From positions 39,747,473 to 39,811,472 of the forward strand of contig CM049319.1 in assembly GCA_026874595.1 (NCBI GenBank): a DNA stretch of 64,000 nucleotides. Direction: 5' to 3'. Of the stretch, positions 11,736 through 24,200 are shown one piece after another; positions within the stretch are counted from its first letter, which is position 1, and every line of letters starts with the position of its first letter. Position numbers and translations under genes: made by a program. The stretch comes from Sipunculus nudus. Taxonomy: Eukaryota; Annelida; Sipuncula; Golfingiida; Sipunculidae. The notes under the pieces are model-generated. The model was not told the DNA's origin. It did no database searches and saw only the letters and a program-made list of their open reading frames with translations.

Positions 11736-11929
11736 CTGAGAGTTTCGGGCGGCACGCCTTGGATTAGCCTGAAGGTCGGCCGGAAGATACCTGCAGCTCC
11801 ATCACTCGTGGTCTGTTTGGCAAATTTGTCAGCTATGATGGTGACGGAGGCCTGAGGCAGCGCTTCTTGAAGCTGAATTGCCGTAGACAGACCAATCACA
11901 CCTGCTCCTACCACGGCTATAGCGGCCAT
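11736..11929 (-). CDS. D-amino-acid/D-aspartate oxidase family, N-terminal exon
   Basis: The start codon is at 11929-11927 (minus strand), five bases after a plausible acceptor (TTCTGTTGTTGTAG). The upstream exon would therefore be 5' UTR. The 64 codons begin MAAIAVVGAGVIGLSTAIQL, which contains the GxGxxG dinucleotide-binding motif of FAD-dependent oxidoreductases. TTSDGAAGIFRP follows at about residues 40-51, matching the conserved FAD-contact loop of D-aspartate and D-amino-acid oxidases. The exon closes with CTCAG|GTAAGT in phase 2 and joins in frame to the exon at 8779. The open frame runs upstream to 12001, but the acceptor and the motif position favour the 11929 start. An ordinary single-copy host gene is likely. 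The rest of the gene is not visible, so integrity is unknown. Confidence 0.88.
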
Positions 11930-11934
11930 AGTGG

Positions 11935-14327
11935 CTACAACAACAGAAAGTAAAGGTATTATCATGGCTATATTCCTTAACCACTGTGATACTCCTGTCA
12001 CTCAACAATCTGGTATACACATCCTAGCTCTGTCACTGCCTTGTCCCACCAGAAACCGTCACACAGCCCTCTGTCACTTGAAAACCTGCAAGTCTTTTTC
12101 AATAATTGCCCCCCCCCCCCCCCACCAAAAAAAGTGTTCATCATTTCAGTAATGAATATTAAAAGGTATAATGAATAAAGACTTGTAAATCTGTGGGCCT
12201 GTCTTATTTTCTGTTGTGTGACCTTTACTTTGTAGCCTACAATGTGTCATGAATAATTTTAATCTAGAATGATATATGCATAAGTAATTAGTATATCTGA
12301 GAACAATACTGGTTTCTTAATTGGTCTGTAATTCGATATAGCAGGAGCTTTCAAAGGCAGTTAGGCACAAGTCACCTCTGTAAATTTGAGAAAGACCAAG
12401 CATATTCCCTTTCAGATATTGCGTGCGAAAGAATAATCACTAGTTGCAGGGGCGGATGGGGGCTGGGGGGGGGGGGGGGGACCAATCAATTTGGTGAAAA
12501 AACTCTTAGTACACCGTCACGCTTCCAGTTACAATTTATGTCTTGCTTTATAATGCATTTAAGCTACCCCAGATTGCACGATTACAACCCAAATTTAAAA
12601 AACAATCTACACCTGAGAGGGGGGTACCCCCGCCCAATCCCTCCCTCCCCGAAAAAAATGCAATATCAGAGATAAATCTAGTTCATTCAACCCGTGCTGA
12701 ATATGCTGTTCATCTTCAACGATAACTAAACGCAGACATTTTTTTATACAGAGCAGAGATTCTTTTGCTTCGTATTTCTCGAAATGAAATGTCCTCCCAC
12801 GATGCAAGTATCCTTCTCCGGTTCTTTGTATTATTATTATCAAAATTATAGAACGCCAGATCTAACATTAAATAATTTGCAGACTAGAAACTAACAAAAC
12901 ATGAATCCACAGCTATAGAAATCAAAATATCTCTTTTGCATTTTTCCACTTCATATAAATTGTGAAATTGTGTAAATGGGTACAGATGTGCATTTAATTT
13001 TTTCCCGAGACATTAATTACAACTGAAAACTCATGAACAATTCAAAGTTGAGACAAAACGTGAATGCAGACTTTGAAGTCAGACAGTTCATATTTTATAT
13101 TTTTATATTTTATATTTGTATTTTTTTTTTTAATTTTATGTTTGTGGCGCGATTCATGAGGAATGTGTGACAAGTTCCCCAACTCCATTTTGCATAATTG
13201 CTCGCCCCTTTCGGAAATTTATATTCAACTAAAGATTTCCATTAAAACCAAAAAATTAATACGGTCTGTTGATCGCTCTTTTATCACAACCATTAAGTAT
13301 CTTTAAAACAAAAATATTATTGTGATCCAGGTAAACTCTAAATTATTTTGTTTTGTTTTTTCTGGGTCTCCTGATAAGTCTATAACTGCTGAGTACAGCT
13401 GCTAACAGACGAATCAACCAACGTCGATAATTACGTGATAAACCTTGCTCCGCAGAGGATTAAATTACTCAGCAAATAATGACTCCTCTGGAGCAAGCAG
13501 TAAGAATGGAGAGTTCATAACATAAGAATAAATGATCTGGACATCATTTTTTTTCTATCAACCGATTTATAAATAAAAATAAGATTTGGATATATTTATA
13601 ATCTCTTTAAGTTATCGTATAGAGATGAATACATGAGATGTGAGCACAAGTGCCCAACGATGTAAACATTTCATTCATTCATTATTTAATCTCAAATAAT
13701 TGATCAGTCATAAAATAAAGACACAACTACATATAAACATCTAAGTGCATTAAACATCATTGAAAAAGGCAAACGAATAACTCATTTATTCTGAATAACT
13801 GGAATAGCTTAAATTACTTTTCCGTGTGTGCAGCTGCTTCTTTAGTCTATAACTTGCTTTTATACGTTTCTTTTAAAGAGCGACAAGGACAAATAATTTC
13901 AAAACAGATTCCCAATTGAGGATATCAACTGATATATACAGTCAAAATCCAAGTCCCCCATACATGCTATTTATGAATGAAGAGGTAGAAATTTCCATTG
14001 CCTATCATAAAAATCAAATGGCATGATGCATGTATATTCAGACACTGTTTATTATTTTTTTTTATTTGAATGATAATATATGGACTTTTTTTTAAAAAGA
14101 GTAAATGATTTTTATTTCTATGATAAAGTGAGGTGAAAAGGGCTTGCTTTTTATTTAAACGCTTAATCTTGTTCAAAAGCAAGATGTCCAAGCCCAAGGA
14201 CAGCTGGAGCATTGCATGAGAAATGCTTGAGGGAGCCACGGTTGATAGATTCTGTAATTCGAAAATTTTAACGTTTGTAACTAATGTTGGAAAATGCCCA
14301 ACTAATTATTTAAAAATACAAAAAATA
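11935..14327. other. No gene seen; upstream of the oxidase coding exon
   Basis: Probably the 5' UTR intron or upstream region of the oxidase gene. It holds C-runs at about 12108-12122 and G-runs at about 12465-12480, an isolated CAGGGGCGGATG terminus near 12447, and AT-rich sequence. No coding region or RNA gene was recognised. Confidence 0.5.
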
Positions 14328-14510
14328 CAAAAGGACCTAGGGCCACAAGGGTCCCCGGCCATATGTTAACTAGGAAAGTGTGGCATTAGTGATGGTGCCG
14401 GACGGACGGATTGAAGGACAGACGGACGAAAGGACGGAGGGACTGACAGGCGCGGACATTTTTAGTGGTCCTCTCACCTAACGGCGGGTGAATAAAAAGA
14501 TGCCTGATCC
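14328..14510 (+). repeat. Possible short hairpin-ended tandem-repeat element remnant
   Basis: A GGACC...GGTCC pairing near 14332-14355 is followed by a run of GGACGGACGG/GACAGACGGACG between 14400 and 14455, then a CTCACC...GGGTGA hairpin near 14475-14491. This resembles the 3' half of the pearl-like elements elsewhere in the window (GACGG run, then terminal hairpin), but no unit array is present. Low confidence. Confidence 0.35.
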
Positions 14511-16344
14511 TGGTGTAGACATGCTTTTCTCCAAACGATTCCTTGGGCTTTTTTGTGTTGAAAGCGTGATATTTGTATGACAGCAACTGAAATAATGTTA
14601 AGAAAATCTTCTCTGACATACAAGGGACCAATGGGTCACTGTGCTCAGCCGGAGTTGACCTTGAAAGTAAAAAATCTAAAATAATATCAAATGGAGATAA
14701 GGTCTAACAGGGAAAGGTAATATAGGCCATGGCTGGTTGACATGATTGGTTTGTATTGATGTGTAAGAAATTGTTGCAAATAATATTTTGTGACCAAAAC
14801 ATGCATTTCCTTATGTTAAAATCGAAGCAGGTGATCAGTTTGTGAACATAAGATGTATATTATAACCATGATCACTGGTTGACTTTTAGATAAATTGTTG
14901 ACAGTCCAGTGGTTTACACATTTGTTAAATTGGATCTATTTTTTAAAATATAAAATATATATTATTAGATATTATTAGAAGTTCATTTACAATTACTTAA
15001 TATTTAAAAAAGACAAACAGACTGGTAGACAAACAAAGCTGATAAAATATGACGTTTCAATTATTTCTTATTTTTTTTATTACATCAAATTGTTTTAAAG
15101 TTTAACATCTGCAATATTACACAATTGAATATATAAGTAGCTTTCAAGTTTCAGACCTGTTATCTTTAATCAATCCACATACAGCATATGAAAGTTATTT
15201 CAACAGTACTTATAGGAATAATTTCATAATTAATAGATATTTAATGATAATGGAGAGATGATGGACAGAGAGAGCTGATCACTTCATGTTCGATTCTCCT
15301 GAGGCAAGAATATGTTTCAATAAAATTTTATTTTTTTCTTATCCAAGTAGTTTTTAAGTTTAATATATTTTACACATTTGCAATAAAAACTTAAGTCCCA
15401 GTGCGCAGGTGCAAAGGTATCAATGGCAGCAGAGTGTGTGTGTGGGGGGGGGGGGGGGGAGGGGGAGGGGGAGGTATAGCATTTACAACACTTCTGCATA
15501 CATACAGGGTAAACAAAGCCTGATTTCCTATTCTGCTGAGGTAGGAAAATAATGAACAAATGTTTGTATTAGATCCTCATTTTTTATCACATCAATTTTT
15601 TTATGTTTAGTTATATTTCTATATATTTCTAATATAACATATATGTCTGAATCTAAAAGTTGATTTATAATTCTGAATTGTATCATCATTAATCTCAATC
15701 TTGTAACATCATGCACACAAATGTATATATTTATTTTTTACCACAAAACTATATCTTTTAAATTTGCAAAACAATAAATATTTAAAAATAATACTTTATT
15801 CAGATTTCACAATTTTAAATTGTGCCTTTATTTATTCATAATTTGCTTTATATTTAATAAATTTATGCATACTGATGGGTTTTATTCTATTTTAATTGGT
15901 TAAAATCATAAATAGAAGATTGATTTCTTTAAAAATGTTACATTAACCCAACATGGCATCTTCAAGATTACTCCTTGAATTACTGTTTTAAGGAAAATTT
16001 TGTATATTACAAGTAACTAATTCAGTGCAATTAATAACAATTACTGCATAACAAATGCTGGTGTGTAGGGTTGGCCGGGGGGGGGGTATGAGAATTACTG
16101 TACACCTGTCACAGCAGGGGATCTCCTCCAGTGACTGTATCACATCAAGAACCCTGGCATATTTGACTTCCAGTGACCAGGAGCGGGCGGCCTGCATATG
16201 GATTAACAAAGTAACTACAAAAGAGCCTAAACGAAAAAATTCAATAACTAGCCTAATTTTCAAGCTTTTATTTTCAAATTTCAGATTTTAACGAATTAAA
16301 TACTTATGTTTAAATGCTGTGAAAATTAATTCAACAGTACTCAC
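14511..16344. other. No gene seen
   Basis: Very AT-rich. A TG/G run lies at about 15436-15460 and a G-run at about 16077-16086. Short words such as TTCAACAGTACT recur at 15199 and 16330, hinting at a diverged tandem or interspersed repeat. No coding evidence. Confidence 0.45.
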
Positions 16345-16640
16345 AGAAAAAAAAACGTGCAATGGTCAAAATTTGGCAAATTTTAAGGTACTGATTTTAT
16401 TTTTATGCTTATAACTAAAAATATTTTCAAAATTTGGATTTAATTTTTAGTGTACAATTGAATCTTAATTGTTTTAAAGTTATATACTTTGAAAAAAATC
16501 TCTAGCTTAAAAAAATTTCATGTTTAGTGAGTAAATATTTTTCCTAATCTCTTACAAAGTGCCTTATGTCCAGGCTCATAACTTCAAGAAATTACACTTA
16601 ACTTTCTGGCATGTATATAGGAAATGTATCGGAAAATACT
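16345..16640 (+). repeat. Interspersed repeat, copy 1 (pairs with 38965-39240)
   Basis: The stretch beginning AAAAAAAAACGTGCAATGG, continuing through TTGGCAAATTTTAAGGTACTGATTTTAT, ACAATTGAATCTTRATT and a CTAGCTT/ATAGCTT stretch to CAAAGTGCCTTAT, aligns with 38965-39240 in the same order. The two are clearly related but diverged, with indels. They are non-coding. Confidence 0.7.
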
Positions 16641-17249
16641 TCCGGTAAATATTAAGGAAAACAGATCAGTGGTTTTGAAATAGAGTGAGGTTCAGTAAAA
16701 TAAAAGATAAAAATGTGTAATAATAACATTCTACTGAAATAATAGCTTAACTAATGAGCTTAAAATGATGAAGATCACATATAACATAAGCATATACTTC
16801 CTTAAACAAGTATTAAAATGACATTAAGATCACGGTATGTAATGGCATACAATGTATCTACATATATGCACATAGGTGTGTGTTACATACATGGAATCAA
16901 TTAAGTCTACAGTCTATGAACCTAGTTATCTCTCGATGGAATGTTCTACTGGTTCAGTGATGTGATGATTGATATAAATATGCTTAAAGGGCCGGGAGGC
17001 GAAGGTGATTTTTTATTAAACGACATCTCTGGCATATATATGGAGTTATAATACTGAATGGTTGCAGCTACGATCCTATCTATTGCTGCCTCAAACATCC
17101 TGAAACTAGTACTAATAGCCTACAGTGTATGTCTGTACAATGTTTAACGTTAGTACATGTACAAATAATAAAACATCGCAGTTTAAACAGTGAATTGCAT
17201 ATGATTTTTCCCAAATTTGCTTAACTTGACTAGCACTTGTGTGTCACTA
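16641..17249. other. No gene seen
   Basis: AT-rich non-coding stretch between an interspersed repeat and the 3' end of a LINE. Confidence 0.45.
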
Positions 17250-19700
17250 TTCATTAGCTGCTTAAGCTTAAGAACATTTGGATGGAGATGAAAATCTCTG
17301 GGCAACAGTTTTTTCTTGTATCAGAGAAGTATTTACATGAAAAGAAATAATGATACTCCTCCCCTGTTTCATCCGAACGACACAACTTGCACTGCTTTTT
17401 TATGCTGTAACTGCTCATTTGTCTAGCACTCATAACAACAGGTAATTTGCAGTTTCTTGTCCTGAGTATACATAATTGTAGTTCAAGATTTCTTGGTAAA
17501 TTAACAAAATAGCTTTCAAGTCCAAAATTGCATTTGTAAAGCCTATAGTTGACACATGAAGAAGAATTGTTAACAACTGAAGTCCATTCATGTTTATAAA
17601 CATCTAGCTTTCTCTGTTTCAATGTATTTTTTTTTACATTGTACCATCCAGATATTGTTTCACATGTATTATCCATGTTGATCTGTAGCCGTTGTTAGAC
17701 TTTGTAAGTCGTTCAATTACGTTCATTACGGTGAAGCTGCATTTCTTTTCATTACCGAATATAGTGTTTAACCAGAAGCCTAATATCCTGTTGTTGACTT
17801 CAGTCTCAACGGGATATGCCTAGTTCACCATAAACTTTGCATGTGGGTGTAGACTGCCTTACCTTCAACAGAATCTTACAAAATCTAAGTTGTATTTTTT
17901 CAACTGCCTGTACCAAGTTTCTGTTGTGGCCCCATATTTCACATCCATACAAAAGGATTGGAACGAAAAGTGATTCAAAGAGCGTCATCATTTCATCTAC
18001 CGCTAAGTTTTTTCCGACCTTTACACAACAAGCTAAACATAGCCCTGTTTGCCTTTTCTACAAGACTATTTACTGCTAGTTTTAATCTCCCATTATAGTG
18101 AAATTTCCTCCTAATTAACAGTATAAGTCAAGGACTTCGATAGGTTTGTGGTTGTAAGTGAATGAAGGCTTGATTTTGTTTAATCCTGCAGAAAATATTA
18201 CTATTTTAATTTTTTTTCAATGTTGACATTTAATTTCCATTGTTTACAGTAATCAGACAAGGCAGTGAGTGCTGTTTGTAACCCTTCTTTACTCTCTGAC
18301 ACAATTACTGTGTCATCTGCATTAAGCATAACGGGCATTTTAAGGTAAACTTCGATATCTTCATATGATAAGTGTTCACGTATGAGGTCACTTAGGTTCC
18401 TTTGACCTTTACAAATTTTACTGAGGTGCATTTCTTAATCACTTAAATACATAGAAAATAATATAGGGGATAGATTTTCTCCTTGGCGTACGACCAAGTC
18501 ACATGCAAAAAAAGTCAGAGGTACAAGATTTAGCATTTTGGTATAAATTATAGATTACATTAAATATCTTCCCATCTATGCCATAAGTAACAACTTTGTA
18601 CCAAAGGTCTTTTCAACATACAGTTTGGAAAGCTTTTTTTGTAGTCAATGAAAGCACATAAAAGTCTTTTTCTTAAGATACAGGTCAATGATACTATTTC
18701 AAGTAAATACGTGATCGAGGGTAGAGTAATTGTTTCCGAAACCTGCTTGTTCATCCCAAAATTTCTAGTTTCCTCAAGGTAATCAGTGATTCGTTTGATA
18801 CGTAAACTAGTGAACAGTTTACCGAAACAGCTAAGGAGAGTTATTCCTCTGTATACATGGCTGTCAGGGTCTTGTATATACCCTTTATTTTAATACAATT
18901 GTTTTATGATCCCGATAGTCGAGCTGCCAGGGACGACACTAGATTCCAGAACAAGATTGAACAGCTTGGTCAGCAGGTGTGAAAATTCCTTTATGCAAGT
19001 TTTGAAATATTCGTTTTGAAATATTCGTTTATAATTCTGTCTATAGCCACTGGCTTTATTGTTTTTTTTTATTTTTTTTTTATATCAGACTTTATTCTCC
19101 TACAGTGAAAGGACTGTTGATCTGGGGGGAGTTTAAGCTGGGTACATTGTTCAAGGGAAAATGGCAGTCATTATCTGTGTCATCTTTATTCAGTTTTTCA
19201 AAATGCGCGGCAAATACTGATAGGTCTATGTCAACTTTGTCATTTAGACTTTGCATTTCATTTTTGTTTAATAATTTCCAAAATTCTTTTGGATTATTAG
19301 ACTCTCAGCTTTCTGTTATAATCATCATGATATGTGGCAGATTCGCTCTTCGTTGTCTTTTTGTAAATTTTGCTGGCTTCAACAAGTTTCATAATGATTT
19401 CTGTGGTCTTGTGGTACCTGTATTCTTTTATCGCTTTTAGATAACTTTTCCTCTCATTTTTACATATTTGGCTAAACCAGTGTTTAGAATTAATTGTCTT
19501 TGATTTTTGTTTATTCCATGTATTTGTGGTTTAATATTTGTTTATGTGTTAATTTGCATTTGATAAAACATTACAAATACTCTCTACCCATTCATCATAA
19601 CCTAGTTAAATGAACCTGGACTTTTCTAAGTCCAGGTTTTCAATTTTGTTTGCTAAATCATGAATTGCCTATAAACTGGCTGGATATCTGTGGGGTCCAT
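17250..19700 (-). mobile_element. Non-LTR retrotransposon (LINE), minus strand, decayed
   Basis: From right to left on the minus strand, a pre-RT linker is readable around 19270-19100 (FWKLLNKNEMQSLND, then HFEKLNKDDTDND). RT box A follows near 18660-18620 (CAFIDYKKSF), then VRQGENLSP near 18490, the catalytic box as LNADDTVIVSESKE near 18330-18290 (Tyr replaced by Asn before ADD), SDYCKQWKLNVN near 18250, the FESLFVPILLYGCEIWG block near 17985-17940, and a Cys/His C-terminal segment at 17390-17330 (CKLCRSDETGEEYHYFFSCKYF). Frames are broken in several places. The RQGENLSP signature groups it with the 6.2-7.25 kb relic. The endonuclease is not visible, so it is probably 5'-truncated. Confidence 0.88.
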
Positions 19701-19864
19701 CTGGTCTTGGTGGCACAGGGATGGCCTGAGGTATTGTCATTTGCTTTACATTTATTTTCAGAAGTTAGACGATACGTGTACTGATGAGGGGACACGGTTT
19801 GGTAAGTAGGTCACCCCAGGGGAGAATTTCGCAATCGTCACAAAGGGGTTGCCCATGCATCCTA
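19701..19864. other. Short spacer between LINE and Gypsy element
   Basis: No feature recognised. The left LTR boundary follows at about 19865. Confidence 0.4.
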
Positions 19865-20188
19865 TGTAGTGGTTTTCTTTCTCACACAGACATTCCGAAA
19901 GCGGACTCCAGCAGCGATTTAATAGATGTTTATTTATTCCGCCCCGACTTTGGGTACCAACTGACTAGAATTCCCAAGAATACCTGAGACAAGAACTACG
20001 CGCATGCACCCTGGTTACCACGTTACAATAGAACATGCAGCAAATAATCCGATGTTTTTCCTGTTCTAACAGTCTTCTGAATACATATTAAGTTATTATC
20101 CTGCCTGGAGATGTCGCTACCAGCAGTGCACACAGGGTTTACGCGTTAATATAAATATTTAACCCTAGATGTCGCCATGATCATTACA
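19865..20188 (-). repeat. 3' LTR of the minus-strand Gypsy element
   Basis: This aligns along its length with 24201-24527. Shared landmarks are ACATTCCGAAAGCGGACTCC, TTTATTTATTCCGCCCCG, GGGTACCAACTGACTAGAAT, AACATGCAGCAAATAATCCG and CAGTGCACACAGGGTTTACG. By eye the two differ at roughly one base in ten. Read on the element strand it starts TGTAATGATC. Confidence 0.88.
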
Positions 20189-20206
20189 ATCCCCCCCCCC
20201 CTTTAA
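20189..20206 (-). other. Polypurine tract of the minus-strand Gypsy element
   Basis: On the element strand, TTTAAAGGGGGGGGGGAT lies directly before the 3' LTR start TGTAATG. The C-run length on the plus strand may be imprecise. Confidence 0.75.
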
Positions 20207-20322
20207 AGAAGGATAAAAGAAGATTAAATAAACTTCATGTAAACCGATAATTATTTTCAGTTAACACGACTTCATTTACGCTCCCGAGGCAGCGGAAATC
20301 TTGCGCTTCTAAAGAAGCAACT

Positions 20323-21029
20323 GATTTTCACGCTGCCAGCTTTGACCGTTTATGATATATTTAGACATCAGATGGCGGTTACGCTCTTTACACAGCGCTT
20401 TACCTATAGGGCTACTACCTATATCGTAAGGCGCTGTTTGTTATGACCTCGTATCCTGAATTGCAACACCAGAGGGGAGCACTGTATTTTTGTCCAATCA
20501 GATGAGACCTTGTGCTGGAAGACAAAGCCAAGCGAGGAATACACGGAGCCAATCATATTCATTTCTTTTTGAGTGACAGCTCATCCCCCAGCGTAACTGT
20601 CTGAACAGGCCACAGGCTCAGAGAGAATTGCCCCTGACGTGGTTTGCTTAGGGCCTTTGGCACATAGGATGCTCGACCGGTGAGCTGTAATTCAAACGAA
20701 ACATAACAAACGCTGCGTGCACACCTCGCTGGCTTGTTTCAGTTCTGCAGACAACAGATACATGGCTACGCTAACACAGTCATAATGTCATAACCGAATC
20801 GGTCGATGATGCGAGAATGCAGAGGGAGCAATTTAAATTTGACCGGAAACTCATCAAGCGGCGCTTGAAGCGCAGCAATGGGCGGAGCCATGATGCCTGT
20901 CGATTGTTTGTTTATTGGCATCTGATTGGCTGCTTGTCACATCATACGCACGTTTATTTCAGTGGACAACGAACCGCCATCTGGTGTCTAAATATATCAT
21001 AAACGCTCAAAGCTGGCAGCGTGAAAACC
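20323..21029. repeat. Inverted repeat, arms of about 58 bp, around a 590-bp loop
   Basis: The left arm (20323-20380) contains CACGCTGCCAGCTTTGA, then CGTTTATGATATATTTAGAC and AGATGGCGGTT. The right arm (20972-21029) is its reverse complement with only a few differences (AACCGCCATCT, GTCTAAATATATCATAAACG, TCAAAGCTGGCAGCGTG). The structure lies in the 3' part of the Gypsy element, just after the end of the integrase frame. A foldback or MITE-like insertion or a local inverted duplication could explain it. The loop has no coding sequence I recognise. Confidence 0.82.
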
Positions 21030-23975
21030 AATCTCGCAGTAAATCCCACAGAAGCATTCGACTGATGATGTGTCTTTATATACACGCGATCTCTGTCGTT
21101 CAAACACATTATTTTCTCTCTTCTCATGTTCCTTGATGAGTTTCAGAATCCATTCCATATGGGTGTCACCGGAAGGAATGATGGGCGCTACAGAAACATC
21201 CGAAGAAAACCCACCTGTCTGAGGATTTTTCAAATGACGACCAAACGGAACCAAAGCAGGAGATACCTCCTATGAACAATTTTCTACTTAATTCAGAGCA
21301 AAACGGAATTCTGACAGATGAACGTTCGAAGTTTCTGATCATCCTGAAAATAACTAGACAACATTGACTTCAAATCTCTGTTAGCCCTCTCCACCCAATA
21401 TGTCTGAGGATGATACGTTGTAGAATGAACAAGACGTACACCCCACCACTGACAAACAGCCTTCAAATACTTAGAAGTAAACTGACTACCTTGATCAGAA
21501 AGTAATTTCTGTGGTGAACCATATCGAGTGAATATCTTTCTGACCAAAATCATAGCAACTGTTTTGCCTGTTGCTCTTTTCACGGGAAAGAGTTAGTGGA
21601 CTCAGTACTTTGCATAAATCCCCGAGGTTTGCGATAAGAGGGTTTTACCTTCTTACATACTGAACAAGAGTCGCATACTTTTTCACATCCTTATAAAATC
21701 CGTCCCAAGTAAAATAAGACTGAATTCTCTTTTTACTTTTAAAACTATCCATATGACCTGCTGTGGGTAAATCATGAAAGCCACTGATAACCCTCAGTTT
21801 CAAAGCAGAAGGAATCCATATCTTAAATCCGGGTCTGAGATAACTGACACTGACTCGGGTATGAGATAACTGACACTGACTCGCTAATTTCTCAGTTTTC
21901 TTATCAAGGTTTCTCTCTCCCTGTATATATCTTATAACTAAACCTAACACAGGATCTTGTTCCTGCATTTGTAGGAGTTCTTGATTAATAGGTAAGGAAC
22001 TGCGAATATTCATAAACTCCATAGTGGATCTAGCTTCTAGATTAGAATCAAGCGCCTGTGAATTTTTACATATGGAACAGACAAAATCCAATTCACTAGC
22101 TAAGGTAGGATCAATATTTACACATAAATCATGAAAACAACGGTCACATTGTTCACACTGGACTCAATCTATTGCATCTCCTGTGGGTTTCATGCAATCA
22201 GGGGATTCACATTCACCGTGATTCTGATATTGATCTAAGACAACTCCAACTGCCATACTAGAATTAAATCTGGTGTCACGCAACAAAGTATCAGGAACAA
22301 TATGGAATTTTCCTGGTCGATATCGAACCTCAAAATTGAATACTTGAATTCGAAGAACCCAACGATACAGTCTATTATTTAATTCTTCTGATTCTTGAAT
22401 AGCCATGCAAGTGAATGATGATCAGAAATTACTGTTGTAAATTTACCTTCAATAAATGGTCCTCATTTTCCCATACGCCAAACTACTGCTAACATTTCTC
22501 TTTCAGTTTTACTATATCGTCTTTCCATAGGAGTAAAAGTTCTGCTAGCAAGGTCAATAGTTCTTAATTGTCCATTTTGATATTGATTTAAGGAAGATCC
22601 AATTCCGACACCACTAGCATAAGTGTGTATTTCAAATTTATTACCATTGGGATCAGGAAATGATTAACACAGGGGTGACCATAATATATCTTTCAACTGA
22701 TTAAAGGCCTGTACACAATCCTTTGTTCAACTTCAATTTACATATTTCCTCCGAAGGTTATTATGAGGTTCTGCTTTAGAAGAATATTAAGGAATATATT
22801 TGGAATACCAACCACACATGCCTAAAAATCTCTCAAGATTTTTCTGTTTTGGGGAGCAATGAATTCTTTGATAGCTTAAACCTTTACTTGGTTTGTAGAA
22901 ATAACTTTACTAGAAATGCAATGTCCTAAATATATTAATTCTGTTTGAAAAAAATTACTTTTCTTTGGATTTACTGTTAATCCTGCTTGTCTAATTATCT
23001 CAAGAAGTTCTTTTAAGTCACTTATATGTTTTTGTACATCTGATGAATACGTGACATTATCATCCAGATGTAAAAAACATATCAATTTCGGTCAAGACAA
23101 ACTTTCAGAACTTTTTCTATTAATCTCTGAAATATTGCAGGTCCATTGACTAATCCGAAGGCGAGTACTTTAAATTGATATAAATGTTGTCCCGTAGAGG
23201 ATGCAGTAATTTCTCTATGTTCAGGTTTCCATTTCACCTGCCAATATCCAGATTTTATGTCAAGAGTGGAAAATATTATAAGTATTTTATCAATAGTAGA
23301 CAATGGATAAGCATTACCTCCTGGTTAAGGAACCATCACAATGGAACTTCTCCAAGGTGATTTAGATTCTTCAATAATTCCATCTTTTTCATCTGAGGAA
23401 TTAGTTCATCAGCAGATTTTTGTTTTGCAGGGGATAATCTTTATTTAGGTTGTTTGATTGGTTCAGTTCCTTCTTTTATTATTATTTCGTGTTCAACTGA
23501 ATTAGTCCAACCAGGTTTTTCTGTTTCCTGTTTTAATATCCAAAACTTCTTCAAACATATTTTGCATATATTCTGAAACCCCTTCCATTCTATTTGAATT
23601 TTTTTCCAAATTTTCATCAATTTTTTCAGGTTCTAATTTTTTTATAATTATTTTAAGTCTAAGTCTTTCTCAACTTTACTTTGAGTTCCAGATAATGTAT
23701 TTTGAGTTCTTATTAATGGCCATTTGACAAGAGGTTGAATTTTTTTCTGACCATATACTTCGATTAGCAAAATCAATGACCAAACAAGCACTTACACAAA
23801 AATCATTCCCTAACATCATTTTAGTTTCGAGATGTGGATTCACTATACATTCAATTTTGTGAGAAAATCCAACATACTCAAAGGAAAATAAAACATATCG
23901 AATAGCTGATCCTTCAAACCACCTCAAAACCTGATTCTTCTTCTTAACAATGGTAAGATTTAAATAACGACACAA
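20997..23975 (-). pseudogene. Gypsy pol relic: protease-like, RT, RNase H, integrase
   Basis: Right to left on the minus strand, a protease-like segment at 23975-23676 has MMLGNDFCVSACLVIDFANRS. RT box A is at about 23255 (STLDIKSGYWQV), followed by FKVLAFGLVNGPAIFQRL. The catalytic box appears as FLHLDDNV near 23070, with His in place of the usual Tyr, then LTVNPKKSNFFQTELIYLGH. RNase H residues occur from about 22640 to 22164 (VLRIQVFNFEVRYRPGKFH). The zinc-binding region is near 21780-21650. The integrase core at 21583-21293 carries LLSDQGSQFTSKYL and YHPQTYWVERANRDLK. A C-terminal VPFGRHLKNP stretch lies at about 21250. Stops and shifts interrupt every domain. Confidence 0.87.
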
Positions 23976-24200
23976 GTCTTTTCGATAACTGAAACAGCGG
24001 AATGCCGCCCAGAAGACAGTTCACCAGGCCCACATGAGCTTAGCAGCTAGATGCCGCCAAGGCCCCGAATGGGTCTCCCAAGAAATCACAACGCCAGTAA
24101 TCCCACTAATAATAAGGAGCAAAGCCCCTGGTTCTTAATTACTGCCCCGTGAATGGGCCTGGAAGGGACGTCAGGATATCTCCATGTTTGGCGTCATTTA

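Noticed and set aside
15240-15310. TTCGATTC word near 15290 as a tRNA B box
   Set aside because: No A box, no acceptor or anticodon pairing at proper distance. It does not fold as a tRNA.
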